A stretch of 64,000 bases of DNA from Micromonospora sp. WMMD1082 (GTDB lineage: Bacteria > Actinomycetota > Actinomycetes > Mycobacteriales > Micromonosporaceae). Shown here piece by piece: positions 1-8,519 of this stretch (positions are counted from its first letter, which is position 1; every line of letters begins with the position of its first letter). The position numbers and the translations under genes were made by a program. The notes beneath the pieces are model-generated. The model saw only the letters and a list, made by a program, of their open reading frames with translations. It was not told the origin of the DNA and ran no database searches. The stretch is from the NCBI RefSeq assembly GCF_029626175.1, contig NZ_JARUBM010000002.1:1426001-1490000 (forward strand), written 5' to 3'.

Positions 1-258
1 CACCCCGGAGAGCACGCAGAACATCCCCTCCCGCCGGCCGACCCCGGTGACCAGGGAGCGGAACTCGGACCGCCGGCGGGCCAACGCGAAGGGACTCAGC
101 ACGGCGACCGCGAGCACGTTGCGCCAGAACGCGACGGCGAGCGCGGGCGCGGCGGCGAAGGCGATCAGCGGCGCCGACGACGAGACGGCGACGACGGCAA
201 CGGCCAGCGCCGCGCCGGTCAGCAGGTTCAGCGGCGGGCGCGGGGATTCGGGGGGCAC
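1..258 (-). CDS. EamA/DMT-family transporter, N-terminal part (cut by window edge)
   Basis: The minus strand is open from a GTG at 258 to the window edge. Its 86 codons begin VPPESPRPPLNLLTG and continue with a hydrophobic helix and the stretch SSSAPLIAFAAAPALAVAFW followed by RN. A small-residue first helix followed by an FWRN-type turn is typical of the first EamA repeat in drug/metabolite exporters of the inner membrane. The usual family length is about 300 residues, so roughly two thirds of the gene lies outside the window. It is divergent from the HAD gene at 365. The substrate cannot be inferred. Confidence 0.6.
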   Translation of the reverse strand, partial: MPPESPRPPLNLLTGAALAVAVVAVSSSAPLIAFAAAPALAVAFWRNVLAVAVLSPFALARRRSEFRSLVTGVGRREGMFCVLSGV

Positions 259-364
259 GAGATGCAATCCTCACACGGCGCCGGTCACCACTTTCCGTCA
301 GCATTCGGTTACGATCATGCGCGTTCTCGTCGGGGCTCTCGTGATCGCCCGGAGGCAGCTCCCC

Positions 365-1075
365 ATGCCCAGGTTCCAGGCGGTGCTGTTCGACTTCTTC
401 GGCACGCTGACCCGTCCGGTCCAGCGTGGCGCCGGGCACCGCACCACCGCCGAGCTGCTCGGCTGCCCGCCGGACACCTTCGTGGAGGTGCTCGACCGCA
501 GCTTCTACGAGCGCGCCAGCGGGCGCTTCGGCAGCGCCGAGGCGACCCTGCGCTGGGTGTGCGACCAGGCCGGCGTACGCCCGCCGGAGGAGGCGCTGCG
601 GGCGGCGGTCGCCCTCCGGCACCAGGCCATCCGCGCGGACACCCGGCTGCGCGAGGAGGCGGTGCCGACCCTGCGGGCGCTGCGGCGGCGGGGCGTGCGT
701 ACCGGTCTGATCAGTGACTGCACCCACGAGCTGCCGCTGTTCCTACCAGGGCTGGCGATCGCTCCGCTGCTCGACGTCCGGGTCTTCTCCGTACAGGTGG
801 GACGGTGCAAGCCGGACGCGGCGCTCTACCTGGCCGCGTGCACGCGGCTGGGCCTGCACCCGCGCAACTGCCTCTACGTGGGTGACGGCGGCAGTCAGGA
901 GCTGACCGGCGCGCAGCGCGCCGGGATGAGCGCCGTCCGGCTGGCCGCACCCGACCTGGTCGACCACCTGGTATTCAACCTCGACGCCGGCTGGTCCGGT
1001 CGGGTGATGACCAGTCTCGGTGAGGTGATCGACCTGGTCGAGGAGGTCACCACCCCGGTGGGCGCGCCGTGGTGA
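365..1075 (+). CDS. HAD-superfamily hydrolase
   Basis: A 236-residue cytoplasmic HAD hydrolase. Motif I is DFFGTLT (nucleophile Asp10), motif II lies in LISDCTHE, the motif III lysine in KPDAALY, and the motif IV acid in YVGDGGSQELTGA, in the order expected of HAD-IA phosphatases and dehalogenases. The second motif I acid is replaced by Phe, a common HAD-IA variant. The reading frame is open upstream to 47, but the ATG at 365 is chosen because GGAGG lies about 10 bases before it and the domain begins there; the upstream frame overlaps the divergent transporter. Substrate unknown, probably a small phosphorylated metabolite. Confidence 0.85.
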   Translation: MPRFQAVLFDFFGTLTRPVQRGAGHRTTAELLGCPPDTFVEVLDRSFYERASGRFGSAEATLRWVCDQAGVRPPEEALRAAVALRHQAIRADTRLREEAVPTLRALRRRGVRTGLISDCTHELPLFLPGLAIAPLLDVRVFSVQVGRCKPDAALYLAACTRLGLHPRNCLYVGDGGSQELTGAQRAGMSAVRLAAPDLVDHLVFNLDAGWSGRVMTSLGEVIDLVEEVTTPVGAPW

Positions 1076-1108
1076 ACTCGGTCGGGCACGATCGGCTGCG
1101 CGGCGGCG

Positions 1109-1612
1109 TCAACGACCCCGGACGCGGTGCAACCGGAACGGCTTGCGGGTGGCCCGGGTCGCCGGCGACGGCCGGGGCGGCTCGGCCAGCGAACCGGCGG
1201 GCAGTTCGGCGCCGTGCACCGGCTCGCCGCCGGGAGCGAGTCGGACCAGTGCGCAGCCGTCGGCGGCCCAGCGGGCCACCAGGTCCGCGGTGGAGCCCCG
1301 GGCGTTCAACCGCTTGGCACCCACCAGCGGGGCCAGCGTGTCCCACTCCTCGGTGCCCGGGGTCACCCGGGTCACCCGCGCCGGCCAGGTGACGATCCGG
1401 CCACCATGGTCACCGCGCAGCGTCACCCGGGCCTCGTCCGCCTCGGCCAGCCCGGGCGCGGACTGCTCTCCCGGGCCAGTGACCACGAACAGGGCATTCT
1501 CCAGGGGTACGCACCACAGGGCGTGCGACGGGCCGTCGGCCACCCCTACCCAGGCCACCGAGGCCTTCTTCATCGCCTCGTCGACCAGGGCGCTCTCGTG
1601 CTCGTCGGTCAT
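1109..1612 (-). CDS. Pyridoxamine 5'-phosphate oxidase-like split-barrel protein
   Basis: A 167-residue protein with the layout of FMN-binding split barrels: a short helical start (EHESALVDEAMKKA), then strands SVAWVGVADGPSHALWCVPLENALFVVTG read as two halves, a polar turn GPGEQ, and the strand RVTLRGDHGGRIVTWPARVTRV. Such proteins bind flavin, F420 or haem, or have lost the cofactor. The basic, Pro-rich C-terminus is probably disordered. It lies just downstream of phzF on the same strand (about 40 bases between) and may be co-transcribed with it. The family assignment comes from the sequence pattern only. Confidence 0.6.
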   Translation of the reverse strand: MTDEHESALVDEAMKKASVAWVGVADGPSHALWCVPLENALFVVTGPGEQSAPGLAEADEARVTLRGDHGGRIVTWPARVTRVTPGTEEWDTLAPLVGAKRLNARGSTADLVARWAADGCALVRLAPGGEPVHGAELPAGSLAEPPRPSPATRATRKPFRLHRVRGR

Positions 1613-1652
1613 CGCCGCATCCTCTCGTACCCGGGCCGGTCCGCGCCGACGG

Positions 1653-2522
1653 TCAGCCGACGAACGGCGGGATCAGGATCTCCCCCCGCGCCACCGGCAT
1701 CACCTGGCCGGCGACGCTCGCACCCAACACCGTGCCACCGGCCGCGGTCACCGTGCACGCCAGCGAGGACGGCCGGCCCATCTCGGCACCCTGGCGGACG
1801 GTGTACGACGATCGCCCGTCGCCGGGCAGCAGGCCGCTGGCGACCAACCACACCCCCAGGCCGAGCCCGGCGGATCCGGTCGCCGGGTCCTCGGGCACAC
1901 CGAGACCGGGCACGAAGACCCGGACATGCGCGGTTTGCGCGGCGGCGTTCCAGGAGAAGACGCTGACATGATCGATTCCGTACCGCCGTGCCGCCACCGG
2001 GTCGACCTGGGCCCGGGCCAGCGCGTCGGGGCGTACCGGCAGGAACGGGAACTCCAGGCCGCAGCCGGCCACCCGAGGCGCTGGACCGAGGTGGTCGTCG
2101 GCACCGAGCCCGACCATCTCCAGCAGCGGCTCCGGATCCAGCTCGGGCCCGAGGGTGGGGCTGCCACCGGTCAGGGTGGCCGCGCCGTCGGTCACCTCGA
2201 TCGGCAGCACCCCGGCGCCACACTCCTGGGTGACCTGTCCCACACCGAACAGGCCCCGCCGGCAGGCCGTCACCGCGGCGCCGACGCTGGGGTGACCGGC
2301 GAACGGCAGTTCGTCGACCGGTGTGAAGATCCGGGCCCGGTAGGTGGCGCCGACCTGGGTGGCGGGCAGCACGAAGACCGTCTCCGAGAGGTTGAACTCC
2401 CGGGCTATCGCCTGCATCTGATCGGTGGCCAGCCCGTCGGCGTCGAAGACCACCGCGAGCGGGTTCCCCGCGTACGGCCGGTCGGTGAAGACGTCCACGA
2501 TCTCGTAAGCCAGGGTCGACAT
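1653..2522 (-). CDS. PhzF-family isomerase/epimerase
   Basis: A 289-residue PhzF/DAP-epimerase-fold protein. The N-terminus YEIVDVFTDRPYAGNPLAVV is the PhzF signature, NLSETVFVL carries the catalytic Glu (E of SET), PFAGHPSVGAA matches the first phosphate/glycine loop, and DPATGSAGLGLG the second. These fold as two pseudo-symmetric halves and catalyse proton shifts on small acids; most actinobacterial members have no proven substrate. The ATG at 2522 is preferred: the frame stays open much further upstream, but that extension lies antisense to the MgtE-like gene. No phenazine genes are nearby, so a phenazine role is not implied. Confidence 0.88.
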   Translation of the reverse strand: MSTLAYEIVDVFTDRPYAGNPLAVVFDADGLATDQMQAIAREFNLSETVFVLPATQVGATYRARIFTPVDELPFAGHPSVGAAVTACRRGLFGVGQVTQECGAGVLPIEVTDGAATLTGGSPTLGPELDPEPLLEMVGLGADDHLGPAPRVAGCGLEFPFLPVRPDALARAQVDPVAARRYGIDHVSVFSWNAAAQTAHVRVFVPGLGVPEDPATGSAGLGLGVWLVASGLLPGDGRSSYTVRQGAEMGRPSSLACTVTAAGGTVLGASVAGQVMPVARGEILIPPFVG

Positions 2523-2603
2523 GGTGATAAACACTAGGCCCTCGGACGTCCGTCGACGTCGCAGCGCGGCGAGGACGCCGACGGACGCCCTAGGCTGGTG
2601 CCC

Positions 2604-3911
2604 GTGAGCACGCCGACCCGGGTCTACCTCGCCCGCCTCGCCGGAGTCGCCGTCTTCGACCCCAACGGCGACCAGGTGGGCCGGGTACGCGACGCGGTGG
2701 CCCGGCTGCGGGCCAGCCAACGACCGCCCGAGGTGGTGGGACTGGTCGCCGAGATGCCGATGCGCCGACGGATCTTCCTCTCCATCAACCGGATCACCAC
2801 CATCGACGCCGACGCCGTCGTGCTGGGCAGCGGCACGCTGAACCTTCGCCGGTTCGAGAAGCGCCCGAACGAGCTGCTGGTGCTCCAGGAGCTGCTGGAT
2901 CGCCGGGTGCAGATCGCCCCGGAGGGCCGGGCCGCGGCGGTGGTGGACGTGGCGATGGAGTGCAGCCGGGGCGGCGAGTGGTCCCTGACCCGGGTCGCCG
3001 TACGCGAACAGACCGGCCGGCTGGCCCGCCGGGGCAACCTGCACCAGGTCGAGTGGGACCAGGTACGCGGGCTCAGCGGCGTCGCCGACACCCGCGGCAC
3101 CGCCAACCTGCTGGCCGTGCTGGAGGAGATGCGCCCGGCCGACCTGGCCAACGCGTTGCAGGATCTCCCCGACGCCCGGCGGAACGAACTCGCCGCGGCC
3201 CTGGACGACGAGCGGCTCGCCGACGTGCTGAGCGAGCTGCCCGAGCGTGACCAGGTCGAGATCCTCGCCGCGCTGGACCGCGAACGGGCCGCCGACATCC
3301 TGGAGGAGATGGACCCGGACGACGCCGCCGACCTGCTCGGCGAGCTGACCCCACCGGAACAGGACGTGCTGCTCGACCTGATGGAGCCCGACGAGGCCGA
3401 CTCGGTGCGGCAGCTGTTGAAGTACACCCCGGGCACGGCGGGCAGCGTGATGACCTCCGAACCGGTGATCCTGCCCCCGGACGCGACCGTGGCGGAGGCC
3501 CTCGCGCGGATCCGGGAGCCGCAGCTCTCCCCGGCGGTGGCCGCGCAGGTGTTCGTGGTCCGCGCGCCGATGGCCACGCCCACCGGCCGCTACCTGGGCA
3601 TGGTGCACTTCCAGCGGCTGCTCCGCGAGCCCCCGGCCGACCTGCTCGGCGGGGTGGTGGTCAACGACATCGATCCGCTGCGCCCGACCACCCCCCTGCC
3701 GGAGATCACCCGCCGGATGGCCACCTACGATCTGGTGGGCATGCCGGTGATCGACCGCAACAACCGACTGGTGGGTGCCGTCACCGTCGACGACGTGCTG
3801 GACCATTCGCTGCCGAGGGACTGGCGGGACCGGGACGCGACGACGGGCGGCAATCCGGATGCGGCGACGAGGGCGGCCGCCCCCGACGCGGTGACGGACG
3901 GTGATCGATGA
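2604..3911 (+). CDS. PRC-barrel / MgtE-N / CBS-domain protein (no transporter pore)
   Basis: About 435 residues. The first ~170 form two PRC-barrel-like segments (GVAVFDPNGDQVGRVRDAV; AAAVVDVAMECSRGGEWSLT). Next comes the MgtE N-terminal superhelical domain with repeated LxxLPxxxxxEILxxL-like units (LSELPERDQVEILAAL; EEMDPDDAADLLGEL), then a CBS pair ending at ITRRMATYDLVGMPVIDRNN. The membrane pore of true MgtE is absent, so it may sense Mg2+ or nucleotides rather than transport. A GTG at 2598 is an alternative start. The stop overlaps the next gene by ATGA, so the two are translationally coupled. Recalled M. tuberculosis counterpart: Rv1232c. Confidence 0.85.
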   Translation: MSTPTRVYLARLAGVAVFDPNGDQVGRVRDAVARLRASQRPPEVVGLVAEMPMRRRIFLSINRITTIDADAVVLGSGTLNLRRFEKRPNELLVLQELLDRRVQIAPEGRAAAVVDVAMECSRGGEWSLTRVAVREQTGRLARRGNLHQVEWDQVRGLSGVADTRGTANLLAVLEEMRPADLANALQDLPDARRNELAAALDDERLADVLSELPERDQVEILAALDRERAADILEEMDPDDAADLLGELTPPEQDVLLDLMEPDEADSVRQLLKYTPGTAGSVMTSEPVILPPDATVAEALARIREPQLSPAVAAQVFVVRAPMATPTGRYLGMVHFQRLLREPPADLLGGVVVNDIDPLRPTTPLPEITRRMATYDLVGMPVIDRNNRLVGAVTVDDVLDHSLPRDWRDRDATTGGNPDAATRAAAPDAVTDGDR

Positions 3912-4537
3912 GCGAGCAGCGACGGGCGGAACGCCTGGACCTTCCGCGCGAGCCCCGCGGGCTGAAGCTGCCCCGGGTGGACCAGGAGACCTTCGGCCGC
4001 TGGGCCGAGGGCATCGCGCGCGGCATGGGTACGGCGAACTTCATCGTCTACATGACGCTGGTCATCACCGCGTGGTTCGTCTGGAACACTCTCGCCCCGG
4101 CGGGGCTGCGCTTCGACCCGTACACCTTCACCTTCCTCACCCTGGTCCTGTCGATCCAGGCCTCGTACGCGGCACCGCTGATCCTGCTGGCACAGAACCG
4201 CCAGGCCGACCGCGACCGGATCGCGCTGGACGAGGACCGCCGCCGGGCGACCATGCAGAAGGCGGACACCGAGTACCTCGCCCGCGAGATCGCGGCGCTG
4301 CGGATCGCGCTGGGTGAGGTGGCCACCCGGGACTTCGTCCGCTCGGAGCTGGCCCGGCTGGCCGAGGAACTGGACGAGGCGGCGCACCGCCGGCAGCGGC
4401 TGGAGCGCCGGCAGCGGGAAGGGCCGGGCATCCAGACCGGCGGTGACGGGCTGGAGGAGCCCCGCGACGAGGTGGACGGCGACCATGCCGGTGACGGGCG
4501 TCACGACGTCGAGGCGCCGCGGCGCCCGGAGAGCTGA
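3908..4537 (+). CDS. DUF1003 membrane protein
   Basis: A 209-residue inner-membrane protein of the DUF1003 family. Two hydrophobic helices (FIVYMTLVITAWFVWNTL and FLTLVLSIQASYAAPLILLA) are joined by a short acidic loop, and the family-typical AQNRQADRDR follows the second helix. The C-terminal half is charged and probably coiled coil (EDRRRATMQKADTEYLAREI onward). Its ATG overlaps the stop of the MgtE-N/CBS protein by four bases, which predicts a functional pair at the membrane. No enzymatic motif is seen and the function is unknown. Confidence 0.88.
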   Translation: MSEQRRAERLDLPREPRGLKLPRVDQETFGRWAEGIARGMGTANFIVYMTLVITAWFVWNTLAPAGLRFDPYTFTFLTLVLSIQASYAAPLILLAQNRQADRDRIALDEDRRRATMQKADTEYLAREIAALRIALGEVATRDFVRSELARLAEELDEAAHRRQRLERRQREGPGIQTGGDGLEEPRDEVDGDHAGDGRHDVEAPRRPES

Positions 4538-4602
4538 TCGACTCGCGCACACCCCGGTTACTGGCGCCGGTCGCGGAGGGCGACCGACGTAGCATTGCGG
4601 GC

Positions 4603-5751
4603 ATGTCAGCTCCCGTCAGCACCGTCAACGACGCCGTCCAGGCCGCCCTGGCCACCGTCAACGACCCGGAGATCCGCCGGCCGATCACCGAACTCGGCAT
4701 GGTCCGCTCCGCCGAGGTCGGCGACGACGGCGTGGTCCGGGTCGAGCTGCTGCTCACGGTCGCCGGTTGCCCGCTGAAGGACAAGCTGCGGACGGACATC
4801 ACCGCCGCGGTGAGCGCGGTGAGCGGGGTCACCGGCGTCGAGATCGAGTTCGGCGTGATGAGCACCGAGCAGCGCCAGGGGCTCCAGGCGAAGCTGCGCG
4901 GTGGCGGCGCGACCGAGGAGCCGGTCATCCCGTTCGCTCAGCCCGGCTCCCGCACCCGGGTCTACGCGGTGGCCAGCGGCAAGGGCGGCGTGGGCAAGTC
5001 CAGCGTCACGGTGAACCTGGCCGCCGCACTGGCCGCCCGGGGCCTCTCCGTCGGCGTGGTGGACGCGGACATCTACGGGCACTCCGTGCCCCGGATGCTC
5101 GGCGCGGACGGCCGCCCCACCCGCGTCGAAGACATGATCATGCCGCCGCAGGCGCACGGCGTGAAGGTCATCTCGATCGGCATGTTCACCGCCGGCAACG
5201 CGGCCGTGGTCTGGCGCGGCCCGATGCTGCACCGCGCGTTGCAGCAGTTCCTCGCCGACGTCTACTGGGGCGACCTCGACGTCCTCCTCCTCGACCTGCC
5301 CCCCGGCACCGGCGACGTGGCCATCTCGCTGGCCCAGCTGCTGCCGAACGCCGAGATCCTGGTGGTCACCACCCCGCAGGCCGCCGCCGCCGAGGTGGCC
5401 GAGCGGGCCGGCGCGATCGCCCTGCAGACCCACCAGCGCGTGGTCGGCGTGATCGAGAACATGTCCTGGCTGGAGCTGCCGGACGGTTCCCGGATGGAGA
5501 TCTTCGGGGCCGGCGGCGGCCAGACGGTGGCCGACTCGCTGACGCAGACCATCGGCGCGCAGGTGCCGCTGCTGGGTCAGGTGCCGCTCGACACCCGGGT
5601 CCGCGAGGCGGGCGACGACGGCAACCCGATCGTGCTCGCCGAGCCGGATTCCCCGGCGGCGAAGGCGCTGGGCCAGGTCGCCGACCGGCTCGCGCTGCGC
5701 CGTGAGTCGCTGCTCGGCAAGCCGCTGGGCCTCAAGCCGGCCGGCCGCTAA
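4603..5751 (+). CDS. mrp: Mrp/NBP35-type P-loop ATPase, Fe-S cluster carrier
   Basis: A 382-residue Mrp/ApbC protein. The N-terminal ~95 residues are a MIP18/DUF59 domain (VNDPEIRRPITELGMV). The deviant Walker A ASGKGGVGKSSVTVNLA follows at about residue 125, then VDADIYGHSVPRML and the DLPPGTGDVAISL block typical of Mrp. The C-terminal CxxC used for Fe-S binding in many homologues is not obvious: VIENMSWLELPDG sits where ENMSxF.C..C often occurs, without cysteines. Known members load [4Fe-4S] clusters onto apoproteins. It faces tatB tail-to-tail across a strong hairpin. Confidence 0.93.
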   Translation: MSAPVSTVNDAVQAALATVNDPEIRRPITELGMVRSAEVGDDGVVRVELLLTVAGCPLKDKLRTDITAAVSAVSGVTGVEIEFGVMSTEQRQGLQAKLRGGGATEEPVIPFAQPGSRTRVYAVASGKGGVGKSSVTVNLAAALAARGLSVGVVDADIYGHSVPRMLGADGRPTRVEDMIMPPQAHGVKVISIGMFTAGNAAVVWRGPMLHRALQQFLADVYWGDLDVLLLDLPPGTGDVAISLAQLLPNAEILVVTTPQAAAAEVAERAGAIALQTHQRVVGVIENMSWLELPDGSRMEIFGAGGGQTVADSLTQTIGAQVPLLGQVPLDTRVREAGDDGNPIVLAEPDSPAAKALGQVADRLALRRESLLGKPLGLKPAGR

Positions 5752-5783
5752 GCGGGTCGCCGCTGGCCGGCTGGGCGCTGGTC

Positions 5784-5809
5784 CGGCCGATCGCTGACCC
5801 GATCGGCCG
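5784..5809. terminator. Perfect hairpin between convergent mrp and tatB
   Basis: Two 10-base arms, CGGCCGATCG and CGATCGGCCG, flank the 6-base loop CTGACC. They lie between the stops of mrp (5751) and tatB (5826), so the hairpin can serve as a bidirectional terminator. A third copy of CGGCCGATCG follows at about 5816, allowing an alternative fold. There is no T-tract, as is usual for actinomycete terminators. Confidence 0.7.
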
Positions 5810-5825
5810 CTGAGCCGGCCGATCG

Positions 5826-6239
5826 TCAGGTGACCTCGTCGTAGCTGGCGGCGCGCGGGGCCGGGGCGGCGGGAGGTGCCGACGAGGTGCCGGGCCGGCG
5901 CGGGTCCGCCGCGTTGGCGACGTCCTTGAGTTCGTTGTGCACACCGGTGACATCCGCCCGGAGGTCGTCGTAGACCCCCTGCAACGGCTTGCGGAGCGCC
6001 TGCTCGTCCTCCTCGCTGAGCAGGTGCTTGCGGATGAACGCCTTGGGGTGCAGATCCTCCAGCTGGATGTCGGTGCCCAGCTCCTTGCTCAGGTCGCTGG
6101 TGGCGCTGCGGGCCATGTTGCGAAGGTTGCGCACCATCCGCAGCCCGTCGCTGATCACCGCCGGCAGCCGGTCGCCGAAGATCAGCAACGCGAGCAGCAG
6201 CAGCGCTCCGACCTCCCACACGTTCAGATTCTCGAACAC
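5826..6239 (-). CDS. tatB: TatB-like Sec-independent translocase subunit
   Basis: A 137-residue protein with the TatA/B topology: one N-terminal membrane helix (VWEVGALLLLALLIFGDRLP, with the conserved FG-x-RLP hinge), an amphipathic helix (VISDGLRMVRNLRNMARSAT) and a charged, Pro/Ala-rich tail. TatB, with TatC, recognises twin-arginine signal peptides. TatB rather than TatA is favoured by the long tail and by the neighbouring HtrA-like protease; actinobacteria commonly keep htrA-tatB together. It follows htrA on the same strand (72 bases apart) and may be co-transcribed with it. Confidence 0.85.
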   Translation of the reverse strand: MFENLNVWEVGALLLLALLIFGDRLPAVISDGLRMVRNLRNMARSATSDLSKELGTDIQLEDLHPKAFIRKHLLSEEDEQALRKPLQGVYDDLRADVTGVHNELKDVANAADPRRPGTSSAPPAAPAPRAASYDEVT

Positions 6240-6311
6240 CCTCGGCCTCCTCCCCCGGCTACCGCAGCCAGAGTACGCACGTCGGCGGCCCGGCCAGAAG
6301 AGGGTGACGGG

Positions 6312-7634
6312 TCACTTCGCGTCCGCGGCGAGGGTCACCGAGGCGTTCTGCCGGGTGGAGCCCCGGCGGTACTCGACGGTCACCACCGAGCCGGGCGCGT
6401 GCTTGCGGACCAGGGCGATCAGGTCGGTCGGCTCGGTCATCGGGCGCCCGTTGAGCCTCAGGATCACGTCACCGGCCCGCAGCCCCGCACCGGCGGCCGG
6501 GCCGGACGGCTCGACCGTCGAGAGGCGTACCCCGGCGCCGCTCGTGCCCGAGCCGGGCCCGCCGACCTGAGCGCCGATCACCGTACGGCGAGCCTTGCCG
6601 GTGCCGATGATGTCCTGCGTGATCCGTTTCGCCTGATTGATCGGGATGGCGAAGGCGAGGCCGATGTTGCCGGCCTCCTGGCCGTCGGCGACCAGGGACT
6701 TGATCGTGGAGTTGACTCCGATGACCCGTCCCGCCGCGTCGACCAGCGGGCCGCCCGAGTTGCCGTGGTTGACCGCGGCGTCGGTCTGGATCGCGGCGTA
6801 GTAGCGCGTCGGGCCGCCCGGGTCGCCGGCGTGCATCGTCCGGTCCAGGGCGCTCACGATTCCCGCGGTGACCGTGTTCGCCAGCGACAGCGGTGAACCC
6901 ATGGCCAGCACCGGGTCGCCCACGGCCAGCGCGTCGGAGTCGCCGAACTCGACCGGGCGCAGCCCACTGCGGGAGACCTTGATCACTGCGATGTCGGACT
7001 CCGGGTCCTGGCCCACCACCGTCGCCGCGGCCGAGCTGCCGTCGTTGAAGATCACGGATGCCTTACCGGTGCCGCCGGCGACCACGTGATCGTTCGTGAT
7101 CACGTGCCCGTCGGCGCTGGCGATGAACCCGGACCCCTCGCTGGTGCCGCCCAGACCGGCCACCCGGACCGTGACCACGCTGGGCAGGACGCGCTCCGCG
7201 ACCCCGGCCAGCGACTCCGGCGGGCGCTGGGCGAGCGTGGGCGCGGCACCGGGAGCCGCGCCGAGCACCGCACCGCCCGCACCGCCCCGGACGGCGAACG
7301 CGTAGCCGAGAGCGCCACCGAGCGTGCCGGCGAGCAGGGCGGCCATCAGCGGAATGAGCAGGATCTGGTGCAGCCGCGTCCGTCCGGGCGCATCCGGATC
7401 GGTGACCGGTTCCGGCTCGGTGCCGGCGATCGGTGCGGCCGGCAGCACCACCGCCGCCGGCGCGTACGGATCCCGCCACGGGTCGGCGAGCGCGTCGGAC
7501 CACCACGGCGACGCGGCGCCGTGGCCGCCGTCGCCCGGTGTCGTCGGCGCGCCCGCCGACGGATGCCCGGGCCCCGGCTGTCCCGCCGGTGCCCCGCTCG
7601 CGCCGGGCCGGCGCCAGTCCCAGCCGTCGGTCAC
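6312..7634 (-). CDS. htrA: Membrane-anchored HtrA/DegP-type serine protease
   Basis: A 440-residue envelope protease. A Pro/Gly/Ala-rich cytoplasmic start (~110 residues) leads to one membrane helix (ILLIPLMAALLAGTLGGALG). The trypsin-like domain carries the triad: His in HVITNDHVV, Asp in PESDIAVIKV, Ser in NHGNSGGPLVD. A C-terminal PDZ domain (GLRAGDVILRLNGRPMTEPT) completes the HtrA layout. It degrades or chaperones misfolded exported proteins. In many actinobacteria sigE and its anti-sigma gene sit just upstream; here the 197 bases to the divergent methyltransferase hold neither. Confidence 0.93.
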   Translation of the reverse strand: MTDGWDWRRPGASGAPAGQPGPGHPSAGAPTTPGDGGHGAASPWWSDALADPWRDPYAPAAVVLPAAPIAGTEPEPVTDPDAPGRTRLHQILLIPLMAALLAGTLGGALGYAFAVRGGAGGAVLGAAPGAAPTLAQRPPESLAGVAERVLPSVVTVRVAGLGGTSEGSGFIASADGHVITNDHVVAGGTGKASVIFNDGSSAAATVVGQDPESDIAVIKVSRSGLRPVEFGDSDALAVGDPVLAMGSPLSLANTVTAGIVSALDRTMHAGDPGGPTRYYAAIQTDAAVNHGNSGGPLVDAAGRVIGVNSTIKSLVADGQEAGNIGLAFAIPINQAKRITQDIIGTGKARRTVIGAQVGGPGSGTSGAGVRLSTVEPSGPAAGAGLRAGDVILRLNGRPMTEPTDLIALVRKHAPGSVVTVEYRRGSTRQNASVTLAADAK

Positions 7635-7831
7635 TCGGTGCCTCCCACACTCCGTCCCCCGGTATCCACCATCCGCGATCCGGCGCCGCCGGGGTGCGGT
7701 CGACGGGATACCGCTTCCAGGATTGCACGGATGCGCCGCGCGGGGTCAGCGGTTGTCACCGCGGGTGGATGCCCCGCTGCGCTCGTGGCAGACCACATCT
7801 AGAGTCACAGTGCCCACCCGCCCTGCGCATC

Positions 7832-8506
7832 ATGCTCGTCGCCCGGAGGTGTCCCATCGCCACGGTCGCCGGTTCCGGCAGTTCGACGAACCCGGCCCTG
7901 CAGTTCGCCGAGTCGTACGTCACGGAGGACCTCGTGCTGCGGACCGCGCGCAGCCTCGCCCGCGAGGTCGGCCTCGACGCGGTCACACCGGGTGCGGGCG
8001 CCGCGTTGCGCCTGCTCGCCGCCGCGGGCAATGCCCGTGCGGTGGTCGAGATCGGCACCGGCACCGGTGTCAGCGGCGTGTGGCTGCTGCGCGGTATGCG
8101 CGCCGACGGGGTGCTCACCACCATCGACGTGGAGGTGGAGCACCAGCGGATCGCCCGGCGCATCTTCGCCGAGGCCGGTTTCGTCTCCGGCCGGACGCGG
8201 ATCATCACCGGCCGGGCGCTGGACGTCCTGCCCCGGCTCGCCGACGGCGCGTACGACCTGGTCTTCGTCGATGCCGACGCGACCGGCTTCACCGCCTGCG
8301 TGGACGCCGCGCTGCGGCTGCTGCGGCCGGGGGGTGTGCTGGTGCTCAACGGTGCGCTCGCCGGTGGCCGGATCGGCGACCCGGCGGCCCGCGACGCGGA
8401 GACGGTGACCGTACGCGAGACGGTGAAGGCGATCCGCGAGTCGGAGCACTGGATCCCGGCGTTGCTGCCCGTCGGCCACGGGCTGCTGGCCGCGGTGCGC
8501 TGCTGA
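7832..8506 (+). CDS. SAM-dependent O-methyltransferase (family 3 type)
   Basis: A ~224-residue class I methyltransferase. VVEIGTGTGVSGVWLLRGM is the SAM-binding motif I, TTIDVEVEHQRIAR the acidic loop, and YDLVFVDADATGF the post-II motif shared with caffeoyl-CoA/catechol O-methyltransferases. The only ATG in frame is at 7832 and lacks a ribosome site, while GGAGG at 7845-7849 lies inside the frame, seven bases before an ATC at 7856 beginning IATVAGSG. The true start may be that rare codon. Divergent from htrA; recalled M. tuberculosis counterpart Rv1220c. Substrate unknown. Confidence 0.88.
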   Translation: MLVARRCPIATVAGSGSSTNPALQFAESYVTEDLVLRTARSLAREVGLDAVTPGAGAALRLLAAAGNARAVVEIGTGTGVSGVWLLRGMRADGVLTTIDVEVEHQRIARRIFAEAGFVSGRTRIITGRALDVLPRLADGAYDLVFVDADATGFTACVDAALRLLRPGGVLVLNGALAGGRIGDPAARDAETVTVRETVKAIRESEHWIPALLPVGHGLLAAVRC

Positions 8507-8519
8507 GGGACGGCCGGCG

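Noticed and set aside
47..364. N-terminal extension of the HAD hydrolase
   Set aside because: Low-complexity residues antisense to the EamA transporter start; the ATG at 365 has a ribosome site and begins the domain.
2523..3806. Long upstream extension of the PhzF frame
   Set aside because: It is antisense to the MgtE-N/CBS gene and lacks any homologous pattern.
4606..6219. 537-codon minus-strand ORF over mrp
   Set aside because: Antisense to a clear Mrp protein; no domain, no ribosome site.
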